A stretch of DNA of 64,000 nt from Linanthus parryae (taxonomy: Eukaryota; Streptophyta; Magnoliopsida; Ericales; Polemoniaceae): NCBI GenBank assembly GCA_023055425.1, contig JALGPY010000003.1, positions 17,109,001 to 17,173,000 of the forward strand. The letters are read 5' to 3'. A model generated the notes under the pieces. It ran no database searches. It was not told the DNA's origin and was given only the letters and a program-made list of their open reading frames with translations. Below are positions 10,849-22,810 of this stretch, one piece after another. Numbering within the stretch: position 1 is the stretch's first letter; every line of letters starts with the position of its first letter. The translations under genes were made by a program, and so were the position numbers.

Positions 10849-12870
10849 TGTAACACCCCCCAAATGTCCAAATCGGAGGCCCGGGGATGTCACTCCGTAC
10901 CCGAGATTAAACCCGGATACAAGGAGATTTTATAACATGGTTCTCAAGCAAAAACATCCAAAATAATAAATTTAAAACTATCCGTTATTACAATCCAAAT
11001 TATTCTAGCCTCAAACCGGGTATAAAAAAACTAAAGTATTTAAAATACTAAAGAGTTCAGATTTAACAATGAAATTACTAAAGATCCAAATGATGATACG
11101 TGTTCCCCTTCTACGTCAGATAACTTTCCTCTAAACCTGTGGTGCGGAATCAAAAAGAAACACCACAGTACAAAATCAGCACGAAATACTGGTAAATAAA
11201 CACCCAAACATGTAAAATGATGATGGGATAGTTATAAAACAATGACTCATTTGTAAGTAGGAGTTTTTCTCAAAACGCAACTGAAATAAAGTTGACCCTT
11301 GTAGGAAAACATGAGAGTTCCCAATTCCGTAATATTTCCAACCAATCCCATAATCATTAGGAAATCTAAAATCACACACAACTCTTTTTCCATTAACAAA
11401 ACCAAAATCCATCATTATTAATTCGTTGTGAGGGGGAAACCAAACCATCTCGCAAGCATCCAAGACCTTATGTGTCGACACTCCCCAAACACTCTAGCGG
11501 CCAGAGGAGTGAGTACAGGGAGCTATTCGGGGACTTGCAACCGGATTAAATAAAAATAAATTGAAACGGAAGACCGAGATCAAACCGTCCAATGATAATA
11601 GTAACCAATAATAAATGTCCCCGCACAACTATTCCACTTTACGTATTAATTCATTATTATTATCATGGTGATATTTTCAAGAAAAACATTTATCAAGTAA
11701 AAATAACATATTACATATCACATTACATAAACACATTTTGAGACGTTAAGAAATACCTGAAGGAGACATATGTTGAGTGACTTTAACAATCAATATTTAT
11801 GGTTAAATTAAGCCTGAAAGCTCCCGAGTCACACACTTGAAGGAGACACGAACAATGGCGCTGTTCCCATCACACACTGTTCCATGACGTAAGACCTAGT
11901 GTTGTAGAACATCACGGTTTGCATTGAGCTTTTTGTTGGTTGTGTTGTGGAGTCATATTGTGTAATTTTACCATGAAGTGTAAGTACGCGAGGGTTCTCT
12001 GTCCGTTCCGCCACGAGTATTCAACAACACGATGGTATCATGTCACGGGTGCATTCATCATTTCCTTTAACTGGGTTCTTATTTACCCAACGTATCACCA
12101 CAAAGAGTAGTGGGCTGTAAAGAAACATCATAACTTCCTAACTCTACATTGTGTGAGTCAAATTACACCGAGTATAGGAATATTCGTTGTGAACGTGCTC
12201 AATTAAAATGATAATATCTGGAAACGCGAGATAGCTATCTACTCCTCAAAAAATGTTGTCTGGTACTCTGATATTGTTTACACTGTTTGAGATTCAATAT
12301 AAGGCACCTTTCAGATTACTTGGCTGGCATTTCTTCTTGAATGTTGAACATAATAGAAAAGAGAACATATGGGGCTCACATTCGTCCCTAAAAACGAAAT
12401 TTTTGTAACGTGAATGTCTACGCGCTTTTAATTTTTACTCAACCTATTTGAATATTAATAATCAAGTCATATATTTGGTTGTTCAAGTTCATTATAGTGT
12501 CAAATTATGGCACTGTGATATGTTCATTCTATAAAACAGGCTCTCTGCCATGCAAAATGCATGTGATCCAACGTTTCTTTAACATTGTTCTCTGTACCTT
12601 TAAATTTGTGATCCAATTTTCTAAACCCTAGTACAATTGTTATCTGACTGTCTTAAAAATGTTGTCTGTTTTGAGCCATATTTTTATAATTTTTCTTCAT
12701 TTCAATCATCGGGTGGGTCAAGGAGAGGACATTTTCTTTTCATTCCCAACTCGTGTGGGTTATTCCTGATTGAATTGAGTTTGGTCAACTCCCTCTTACT
12801 GACCCCAAAACTCGAAAAATCAATTCTCACCCACTAATTGATGGTTTAGTAAATGTGGCTCGTGCATGTT
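10849..12870 (-). other. Candidate 5' LTR plus unassigned sequence
   Basis: The left edge (TGTAACACCC next to the primer site) is a good LTR end. The right edge could not be found, so only the first several hundred bases are likely to be LTR. No coding frame is convincing in the rest. Confidence 0.45.
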
Positions 12871-13683
12871 GCAAAGAGTAATAACAAATCTTTGGGAAGT
12901 TAGGAGAGTTAATAAACATTTCATTATTATGGAAAAATAATTTAATGATATGGTTAAGGTAGTTCAATTAATGTGTTCAGAATTTTATCTGACCCTCTTG
13001 CACAACCACTACCTAACTCCAATAAAGTTATTATAATCAGTGCTTTTGAAAATGTTTTATGATATCCTAAAACTGTAATCTCCCCTTTAACGTTTCTCTC
13101 TGGTTGAAACTAATGGATTGGTAGTTGACATATTTATTATATTAGGTACAATAAATGTTAAGGAAGTTTCCATTACAGATGTTTAGTACTATGTTTAGTA
13201 ATTTCTTATTTTATTCACATTGTCCATATGTTGCAAAGAGTAATAACAAATCTTTGGGAAGCTAGGAGAGTTAATAAACCTTTCATTATTATGGAAAAAT
13301 AATTTGATGATATGGTTGGGGTAGTTCAATTAATGTGTTCAGAATTTCATCTGACCCTCTTGCACAATCACCACCTAACTCCAATAAAGTTATTATAATC
13401 AGTGCTTTTGAAAATGTTTTCTCGTATCCTAAAATTGTAATCTCCACTATAACATTCTCTCAGGTAGAAACTAATGGATTGGTAGTTGAAATATTTATTA
13501 TATTAGGTACAATAAATGTAAAGGAAGTTGCCTTTACAGATGCTTAGTACTATGTTTAGTAATTTCTTAGTTTATTCACATTGTCCATATGTTGCAAAGA
13601 GTAATAACAAATCTTTGGGAAGCTAGGAGAGTTAATAAACCTTTCATTATTATGTAAAAATAATTTAATGATATGGTTGGGGT

Positions 13684-13940
13684 CAAAGTTTTAAAAACCG
13701 GACCGGACGTTGAACCGGTGAGGCTCTGGTTTGCGGTTCAACCTGTCGGACCAGTGGTTCAACCGGTTTAGCCGCATATTTTTTTTTACTGAATAATTTA
13801 TCTTTTTGCATAAATATATAGTATAAAAGTATATAAAACCTAAAAATAAATAAAATTTAATCAAATTGCACACAATTAATACAATATACACTTATCAAAG
13901 AAGCATAACAGTGACTATCTGACCCTGTTTTCTCAAGTGA

Positions 13941-14004
<64 letters not shown>

Positions 14005-14609
14005 CAAATAAATACACCATATCCTTGAAAAAACAAAAAAGATATAATAACAAATGACCAACTGACGTAGCATCTACACTTATCCCTTTATCACCACGTT
14101 CTAATCCCCTCCCCATATTCTCATTCTCACTCTACAACCTTATCATCCCGTTCTCTCTCCTAATACTCTTCCCACACCGGTAAAATCTCAACCCACTCTC
14201 TCTATATGCATAATCTATGCGCCTGTTCCTACGGCAACTAACTCAGACAGAGTTGATTCCACTATTGTCTTGCAATCTTTTTGGCGACGATGATTCCAAA
14301 GTTCTTCTCTGTTTGAAACCGCTCTTCACAAGTCGATTGATTCAGTCAATTGTGAACTAGAAGGGATGTCGATTGGGGGATCTTCAATTTTTGACCGAGT
14401 TTTTTGAGTTTCTTCAGATATTTGAAACAAATATGCAAAAACCGGCCAAACCGGGAAAAACCACCCGGTTCACTGGTTCAATACCAAACCGGCGGTTTTG
14501 ACCGGTCTGCGTGCATAAGCGGTCCGATGGCTGGACCGGACCGGTGAGGCAGCGGTTCACCGGTTGAACCGGTCGAACCGGCCGGTCCGGTCCGGTTTTA
14601 AAAACTATG
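13684..14609. mobile_element. CCGG-rich terminal-inverted-repeat element
   Basis: About 926 bp with inverted ends. The left reads CAAAGTTTTAAAAACCGG and the right end, reverse-complemented, reads CATAGTTTTTAAAACCGG. Both continue into CCGGACCGG and GAACCGGTGA blocks. It sits inside the third tandem repeat. A clean target-site duplication was not found. No transposase is present, so it is non-autonomous, and its superfamily is unclear. Confidence 0.7.
13942..14003. repeat. (AT)n microsatellite
   Basis: About 30 uninterrupted AT units lie inside the inverted-repeat element. Confidence 0.97.
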
Positions 14610-14941
14610 GTTAGACAACCACCACATAACTCCAATAGAGTTCTTATAATCTGCACTGTTGAAATTGTTATCTTCTATCCTTAAATTGTAATCTTTTCTT
14701 CAACATTTCTCTCTGGTAGAAACTAATGGATTGGTAGTTGAAATATTTATTATTTTAGGTACAGTAAATGTAAAGGAAGTTGCCTTTACAGATGGTTAGT
14801 ACTATGTTTAGTAACTTCTTATTTTATTCACATTGTCATCATTAAAAATATGTTCCGAAGGAGGCAGTTCTTTTTTTTTTTTTGAAGTCTTCTTATTTGA
14901 ATTGTAATGGTGGGCAGGGAAGGAGAGAAACAAACTTACAG

Positions 14942-16990
14942 ATGAATTCGAGAGAAGTGAGAGAAAGTGGCAGTTATGGCAAAGGCAAAGCTTTGTGTTC
15001 TTTGCCTCATGATTATGAAGAAGACGAATACGATTTCGAAGACATGGATGATGATGAAGGATACGATTTCTCTCTTACAGAGCCATATGAGGATGATGAA
15101 ACAAGAGCCTCCTTTGTCATTGCTCCAAATGGTGATCTGAAACCTGGTACGTAATACTAAGCTTATTGTTAATCTTTTTAACTGCTTGGATAAACTTAAC
15201 AACTTCCCTGCCTACAGGAGTAATATACACCAAGGAAGAGGTTGAGGCAATGACTTTTGCCAATGAGATTGAGGCTTTTGACTGGAACAACCTTTATGCC
15301 TTGATGCCGGGTTTTGGGATAAGAAGGTTTAATAGAAGGTATTTTCGATGCAACATACAAAGCAAACATGTATCGAAAACCCTTAGTAATTTTATCTGGG
15401 GTGAACAATCACTATCAAAATACAGTTTTTGCCTTTGCGATTGTTCAAGACGAGAAAAAAGAAACATATGAGTGGGTCTTGAGTTGTTTGATGGATGCAA
15501 TGGAGAATAAGATGCCCGTGTCGGTCATTACGGATGGTGATTTAGCCATGAAAAGTGTCATTCAAAAAACTTTCCCACATGCAAAACATCGTTTGTGTTC
15601 TTGGCATCTTTGTCGGAATGCTGAAGGAAAGCTGAAGAAGGGTGCCGCATTCATTTCTGATTTTAAGAAATGTATGCATAGTAGGAAAGCCGAGAATTTT
15701 TGGTTTGAAGATTGGCAGGCCATGGTAGAAAAATGGGACCTCTCTTATAACCATTGGATCCAAGTCACCTACTTGTCTAGGCACATGTGGGCAGAGACAT
15801 ACTTGAAATTCTTCTTCTTTGCCGGACAAACAACAACCTCAAGGTGCGAGAGCGTAAACAGTTTTTTCAAGCATTTTGTGTCGTAAATGGATAAGTTGGT
15901 CGACCTTTGCAGGGGTTTAATGAATGGGTTAGAAAAGCTACGAAAAATGAGAGGGAGGAACACTTAAAATCTGACCAATCAGACCCGATATGTACAACGA
16001 GGTTCAGGCAGCTCGAGGAGCATGCAGCTGAGGTATTCACCAATAATATCTTCCTGAAGTTCAAGAATCAAGCTGAGATGGCAGAGGATTATAGAGTAAC
16101 GAAGGTTATTCCCATTGAAGAATCAAAGGTTGATCAATTCTACGTGATGAGAGGTGAAATAAAGCAAAGTGTGGTACGCATCTTTCTCCCTTCATATACA
16201 CATTGATATTAGTTTGTAGTGTACACACGTAGTACTTTTGATGCCTAATTATCTAATATATGTCCGTGCATTTACTATAGTTTTCTTTACGTTTCAAATT
16301 GTCTTCTTTCTGTTAATGGTAATACTCTTCTGTTTCCTACATAAATTTTGAAATGAATGATTTCTTTCACATAATTATTGTTCTCCTGTTTTTTAACATT
16401 ATCTGCTCTACTGCTGCAGCAAATTGTTCAGTGTACACGATCTAATCGCGGTCTTTGCTGCACTTGCTTTAAGTTTGAGACATCGAAGATGATCTGCAAA
16501 CATATGATTCTTGTTCTGAAAGAGAAGGGTGTTAATAGGATCCCTACAAATTTAATTGATGTTAGGTGGGTAAAAACGGATAAGAAATTTTGCGCAATCG
16601 AGCCTTCGATGAAGGAGCCTGTTCAGAAGTCGTGTGACGACCCAAGTGTCCAAGCTTCTCGTCGGGGTGCCATGAAGAGCCAAGTGACATTGTACACCTG
16701 TTTGGGTTGTAGATCTTTTGTAAATTATAAGTATGGAAGGATCATATGGCCGATGAAATCAGAACTATGAAGAGAATGATTTCTCAATCTGAAGAGGGTA
16801 CCCATGGAGTTGTGAAGAAAGAAGATAATCCCTACAGCCACGTGAAGAATCCGAACCCACCGAACACGAAACACCCAAAAGGACCCAAGCAGGACAAGCG
16901 CAGAAGGTGCGGTAATTGCAAGGAGCTTTGACACAACAGGACTACATGTCCCAATCCTCCCGTGGACTCCTACGAAGATGAAATCCATGC
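14942..16990 (+). pseudogene. FAR1/FHY3-family (FRS) gene, decayed
   Basis: The FAR-RED IMPAIRED RESPONSE1 family derives from MULE transposases and acts as transcription factors. Visible parts in order are an acidic N-terminus, a short piece of the FAR1 DNA-binding domain (AFDWNNLYALMPGFGIRR), and the MULE transposase core. That core starts at FDATYKANMY (about 15348) and has SVITDGDLAMKS, PHAKHRLCSWHL and TTSRCESVNSFF. A SWIM zinc finger (CCTC...CKHM, about 16460-16508) and a CCHC knuckle follow. Splice sites survive: introns 15147-15217 and 16174-16419, both GT-AG with conserved phase. Damage includes loss of most of the FAR1 domain with a frame change near 15340, a stop near 15884, a shift near 16735, and TGA inside the knuckle at about 16930. 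Confidence 0.85.
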
Positions 16991-17060
16991 GGAAGATGAT
17001 TAACGAGAGATACCAGTTGAATTTGATGACAAATGGGACTTCTATTGGTCTCAATCAACA

Positions 17061-17559
17061 AACATGTCATGGAAAGGCAATTAAGACTTATGTTTGTTGG
17101 TTTTAAGATGGAATTACTCGTGAAGATCCATCAATGAGAACGGATGTTATCTATTTTGTAGGCTTTTGTTATCTACTTTATGCAACTGGTTATCTTTAAA
17201 TCTCGTGCTTTTATCTTTCTGGGCAATTTCTACAACAGAACGATTACAATTGTTTTCTTTTGTATCTATTATCCTAACAATGTTATCTACGAACCCTAGT
17301 GACCTGCTATACCGGGTAATTTTTTTGTCTTGTAGCGACGGGGCCCGCGCAAAAAAAAAACAAAAATGGCTGACGTCCGCCCTATTGGCGGACGCACTGT
17401 AGACCGACCCCAAACCAGTAGTATAAGTGACACATTTGAATTACTAAAAAACATCTGATTTGAACACATATATTTCATAGAGACTCCAACACAGACAACG
17501 AGCATTAGCAATACTCTTATAGCAGTGCAGTCCAGATTCTGCGGCAGCAAGTCTTTTCC
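17061..17559. other. Spacer without recognised features
   Basis: A 3' flank of the FRS pseudogene, with a short poly(A) tract near 17350. No gene was seen. Confidence 0.5.
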
Positions 17560-20160
17560 ATCATATAAGTGAAAGATATTCGAGAAACGGTATGATAGAC
17601 GTAGTTTTACACAATCCGTGACATAAGAATAAACACTGCATTTATAGAAATCAATTTAACTAACATGTTGGTTTTAGACATCACTCAAGTCTTCATAGTT
17701 CAGGAAAAGATTTCCAGAGCGAAATCTACTGCATATTCAAATGATATAGAAGGACTTGAGCGCAAGCAGATAATTGGTCTTGACATATCATTAAAACACG
17801 CCTCCTAAAGAGGCATATTCATTATATCATGAATTCATGACACCTCCAAGTACAATAAGGTTACCTGGCATGAAGAAGAAACTAATTTTGGGACAAGGAA
17901 TACACACAGAATAGAAACCTTGACATAAGAACCTAGGCCCGAAAATAAAGTCTGACACGGTAGCTAACAAAGCTCGCATCATTTCTGGAAAAACAAAACA
18001 CCAGTCCAGCAGATGTGTACAATTCTGAAGATTAGCCTACCCTAGAAAGTGAGGTACCAAGATACTCCTTCAAGAACCATTTGTTGAGTTGGATAACAAA
18101 GCATCAAGTGTACAGAAACCAAAAGGTGGAAATATTCATACTAATGAAAAATGAAACAGAACAAATGAACTCTCTGCAATGTACAGTTGTAGCCTACTAC
18201 ACCTAGCAAATAAGAGCCCAAGACAATTCTAGTAAACAATACCGAGATAACATACAAACAAACAAACAACAGTACATACCATTACATAACATAGACGCCT
18301 TCCAACTGATGTATCTCACCCTTCGTGAACTGTGCAGACGAGTTGAACCAGTATCTTCAAAAACTCTCAGCTCACAACCAACAATCCTACTTAGATATCT
18401 GACATGGGCCATAATATTGTAGAAGTTATATGACCATTCCGATTTAAGTCTCCTTGGTTGAAAACTTGCTTCTCTAAAGTCTTCAAAACAAATTACGCTA
18501 CAGCGCGATATCAATAAGCATATCTCTCACATCATTACTTTGGTACAGCCACTTCCTAAAATCGTGGGAGTCTTAGGATGCAACTCCCTACCATGTAAAA
18601 CAGATCTGTCAGGCTCATATGGAGATGTAACCTGAGGCGGATTCCAATCTGCATTCGTGGCGTTCTTGTCATCAGTCAATGAAAATCCGAAGAGCCTACA
18701 GCTACTTTTAACACTGGAAAGTGAGTCCTCATTGTCCTTGTATGGCAAACAAGTCCCAGATGTCTTCAGTGAGCGCCTCGAATGATTATACTCTTTCAGA
18801 TGACAGAAGGAATTGACCTCTTTAGGAACTTCCTTGGAAGATCTATAGTCGCGGTGCAAGGGTGACACAAGTTTCACACCATACTCTTCAGAATTATGAT
18901 ATGCAGATTCATTGCCTAATCCATACTCCTGATTGGTGCAGCGGTTAGTAGTGAAATTTGGAACAGGAGTGCAGTTTTGCTGGAACATATATACCGAAGA
19001 CGGCGACAACACCTGTGTTGGCGGTGCAAAAGGTCGCAGGAAAGTACAATATCCAGGCAGAAGGGGCGACACCTCCACTTTGAACGAGACCATCTTAAAG
19101 GATCCATATAACTAATCCCAGTAACTAGTCCCGTACACCTGCTAATAATGCAGCAAATAAACTATTATACAATGCATCTTATCTGAAATCCTGAGACAAA
19201 AGGAGTGCTGACCTTCTCTCAGAAGAATAGTCTGACTCAAACACATTTTAAACCTCATTCCAAAGGTAACTGAAAGAGTAACGCTCTTTGAGAATTTAGA
19301 GAAAGGTATTATGAAGTCTGACGAGCTGGCCCTGCAAAATAAGCTAGGACTTCAAAGCTGAATGGTAACAAGGACAAAGAATAAACAACTAGGTTAATAT
19401 TTCATTTCAACGAATAGTATTCAGTGCAGGTAAGTATAGTAAAGGTACGGATACACAGATGGAGGACAGCATAAATCCTACAAACGGAACATAATTCAAA
19501 AAGTTGGCAGTTGGTGTAATTCAAGTAGGAATGCCATAGAAACTGTGGCTCAAACATTGCTTGATAGCGGAGTAAATGACCACAGCTTAACAGAACCATT
19601 GTTAAAACACACACACACACACAAAAGTAACAAAAAATAAAGGTAGGAACCGACTGGCCATTGTACTTGACGCCATGCTCTTGAATGCGACCACATGTAC
19701 ACTCCCTACACATCATCCCACGGAAGGTGCAAAGGCGGAGTGTATTAATCCTATGTACCAAATCATAGATACGAGAAATTGATGTATTGAGTTTACAATT
19801 TTCCATATGCAAAGTGACAGAGGCTGAAGACTAGTTATATGAAAGAAAGACACATCTATGATCTACCAAAAACTAATAAGTCATACCCCTGTAGATGTGG
19901 CGGAACTTCCATTCATTCCCATGTAAGTCCTTTGCCACCAGCTCTTGGGAAGGCCTCTGCTGAGTCTAATCCTACACCAAAATATTGTGATCAGTCGATG
20001 TCCTCTAATCCAAATTGGTACAAAACCAGTTCAAAATTACTGACACAAACATGAACAGAAGATTTAAAATGGTACAGAACTAACCCAAATATCAAGTCAA
20101 GGCAGTATTTCACATACCAGAGGAGGAAAACAGTCCTCAGCAGCCCGGCGAGGAACTGAG
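17560..20160 (-). pseudogene. Truncated ARF3 copy A
   Basis: This is homologous to the 3' part of the intact ARF3 gene (about 31330-36115). Recognisable parts, in gene order, are the end of exon 3 (about 20118-20155), exon 4 (about 19893-19975), exon 7 (about 19213-19333), exon 8 (19070-19140) and the second half of exon 10 (18527-19069), then 3' flank. Exons 5 and 6 are missing through a deletion near 19850. A further deletion joins exon 8 directly to mid exon 10 at about 19070, with GAC shared at both edges. It removes exon 9, half of exon 10 and both tasiR-ARF sites. The C-terminus differs through a small deletion near 18530. There is no exon 1 or 2 and no complete B3 domain. The 189-codon ORF 18527-19093 is a relic. 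Confidence 0.88.
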
Positions 20161-20379
20161 AATGTGGTTCTCATGGTAAAATTGATAATGCAGTAGGTTA
20201 TGTGTCACAAGATCAATAATGCATGTAGGTTTAGGATAAAAAGATAATAAAATTTCCAACACTATAATTGACAGTTAACGATAGCAAAGCAGTCAACAAA
20301 CAGTTGACTAATTCAAGCTTTATTCTTAATGAAAAACATTGAAACGTGTGAAAAGTCATAACAAGAGAAAAAAAACATA

Positions 20380-21803
20380 TTATTCTTCTTCTTCTTCTTC
20401 TTCCCAATATATCGCTTCTTCTTCTTCTTCTTCTTCTTCTTCTTCTTCTTCTTCTTCTTCTTCTTCTTCCCAATATATCGCATCATCACTCCTATATATT
20501 TCATCATCACTCCTATATATTTCATCATCACTCCCACCGGACCAGTAACCATCCTCATTCCTTTTTGTAGTTACTACACGTCCTGACCTAAACTTCTCCT
20601 CATAAAATGCTTCACCTCTCGAATCTAGTTCTTCCCAGTCAGATCTAGTTGGTGTAATTAATGTTTCTTCATAGACAATTCCAGGCCAGCATTCACTGTC
20701 CAGACATTTCAATTCAGTTCTCGAATTTGCATCAGTATCATATACAATTATGGTTTCCTCGTCCTTGTCGTCGAAAAAGTATATCAAAACTTTGCTTCTC
20801 CTTTCATCAACATAAAAGAACGGACGAAAATCATATGTAGAAACCGCATCTATTCTGAATAAAACGGCCCATGATTGTTTCACTCCATACTCTTTCATAA
20901 CCAATACATCCACCTTATCTCCACCATAAACATCAGTTCTGCTCATGCAAAGACATCCATCTAAGACTGACAAACTCAGTATAACATCCCCTTCAGTCTC
21001 CTTACCCAGAGGCATGGGTAATTTTAAGAATTCATCGCTTTTACCATCAAAATAAATAATGAAGCTAGGTGAACAATAATGAGCACGTCTTTTAGAAGCA
21101 GACCAATGTAGACGATTGTGCAACACAGGTCCTGGCCGGATTGACTTTATTGAGTACGGAAAGTGAATGTGTATCCATGATTTCTTTCTCGGACTACCCA
21201 CCATTACAAATTCACCACCATAGGAGGGAGTTTCGTGGCTAAACTGCTAAAGGCGACAACAATTTTGTATTCATTGTCTAGGGAGTCAAAGAATAGCCCT
21301 CCAGTAGTCTTGGAACAGTCGAGGTTTAGGTGTTTATGCGCCAATACTTTTTCACAGTACCCAATTGAAGGATTCCACAGGCATAAGTCACAATAGTGCT
21401 CAACAAGAATTAACCCATCGCAGGAACCGTAGAAGCCAACATCTTCCAAATCTTGCCATAGTTCTGGTGTCACAATGTCTTCGAATTGTTGAGTTAGTTG
21501 GTCAATGGAATATTGGGAGCGTTCTGCGCTACTTGGATGAATATATTGCATGAGAAGTTTATGTCTACGAGTTTTGGTTTTCGAAATCAAATCACACCAC
21601 TGTTTAGAAACACACCTGAATCGTAAAAGAGACCACACGGGTAAGTTTTGCAATATATTGACCACTATCTCCTCCGGAATATATTGGTTTTGGGGTTGTG
21701 CTCTGATCTTCTTCTTCTTCTTCTTCTTGACAGAATCTCCTTCACAATTCCATCTTCTTCTTCGTCTTGACATGGTGAGAGAGATCATTGTTTGGAAACG
21801 CAT
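20380..21803 (-). pseudogene. F-box protein gene, frameshifted (F-box associated type)
   Basis: Two overlapping frames make one F-box gene. The 5' frame (ATG at 21803, stop at 21204) has a basic N-terminus, then an F-box around residues 41-75 (IPEEIVVNILQNLPVWSLLRFRCVSKQW). It then has an F-box-associated region with CDGLILVEHY and LWNPSIGYCEKVL. The 3' frame (from 21204 to 20380) continues the F-box-associated beta-propeller-like region. The two frames overlap by one base (TAATG), which one lost base explains. F-box proteins recruit substrates to SCF ubiquitin ligases through SKP1. The C-terminus ends in three SDDEIYR-like repeats and a long glutamate tract from a GAA microsatellite. A real frameshift, a sequencing error or a separate short protein are all possible. 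Confidence 0.75.
20383..20469. repeat. (CTT)n microsatellite in the F-box tail
   Basis: Two TTC tracts (20383-20403 and 20415-20469) are separated by CCAATATATCG. On the minus strand they encode the terminal glutamate run of the F-box protein. Confidence 0.95.
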
Positions 21804-21831
21804 CTTCTTGTCTCTTTTCTCTCCAAGCTAG

Positions 21832-22810
21832 GGTTTCTGAAATTCCTGTCTGACGCTGACAAAGCCAGAATCTTTACTAGATACTGGAACAGCCAAGATA
21901 TGGGCTGAGATGATGTTAAAAGTTAAAACGCTCCCAGGTAAGCCCATTATAGAAAGAGTAAATTTATTTGTTATCTTTTGGGAAATAAACAGTCAATTTA
22001 TATGTCACAAAATATTCGGAGAACTCTTCTGACCAAACAAAAAATCTGTAATTGTCAGCAAAATTGTCTCATTTTGTTAAAATTCTCATGTTATGGACCG
22101 AATTTGTAAACAATGATGTATATGAATTATGCATATTTATGCATTTTTTGAAATATAATAGAAGAATTTCTAAATATATATACATATATAATAGATATAA
22201 AATTATACATTTTCTTCGGACTTTGGTGCACAACAAGCTTCTGACAGATGCCAATGGAAAAATGTGATGTTTTGCGGAAGTTGATACATGTAACCTTTGT
22301 AGCACTTCTCCAGAAGATCATGACCATCTCCTTAGAAATTGCAGACAGGGTCTGTCTCATTTGGCTTCAATTGTGTGTGCGTGCGTGCGTGTGTTTTTTT
22401 ATTTTATTTCATTTTTAATTTTTTTTATTTTATTTTATTTTATTTTATTTTGGGGGGGGGGAGGGGGAATTTGTTTCATGACAATCACATTTGTCGACTT
22501 TACATTTTTGATTTTGCACAACCTCAAGAGCAAAGAGGTGATTAATGGGCTTAATTCTATCATTATGTGGCTCAGAAGAAGAAAAAAAAATATATTTTCA
22601 ACAATGAGCTTATAAATTAGGATCAATGAGTTGAGAAAATTTTAATGGAATGCTAGCTCATTCAGGGAGTTTATCTTAATTCTCATCTCCATTCATATTC
22701 CATCCTTGATAAACCATATTCTAAGTGGTGTACTCCCTTGGCTCACAATTAAGCTTAATGTGGATTGGTGCAAAAGGATTGGATAGAGAGTACTGATTTC
22801 AAAAGTTGTT
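21832..22810. other. Intergenic, low complexity
   Basis: Upstream of the F-box gene. Contains (TG)n and (TTTTA)n tracts at about 22373-22450 and a G run at 22452-22462. No gene was seen. Confidence 0.6.

Larger units (their letters stand above)
12871..14842. repeat. Three tandem copies of a repeat of about 362 bp
   Basis: Copies begin with GCAAAGAGTAATAACAAATC at 12871, 13233 and 13594. The first two are complete (362 and 361 bp) and highly similar. The third is interrupted at about 13684 and resumes at about 14615 with the CACAACCACCACxTAACTCC block, missing roughly 50 bp at the junction. A partly open frame through the copies (for example 13335-13547) suggests decayed coding sequence, but no family was recognised. 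Confidence 0.85.

Noticed and set aside
11176..11481. 101-codon minus-strand ORF
   Set aside because: It lies in a probable LTR and matches no known domain.
13895..14116. ORF with tyrosine/isoleucine repeats
   Set aside because: It is caused by the (AT)n microsatellite.
18527..19093. 189-codon open frame with ARF3 C-terminal sequence
   Set aside because: It begins in exon 8 sequence joined by deletion to mid exon 10, with no start exon or B3 domain, so it is annotated as part of pseudocopy A.
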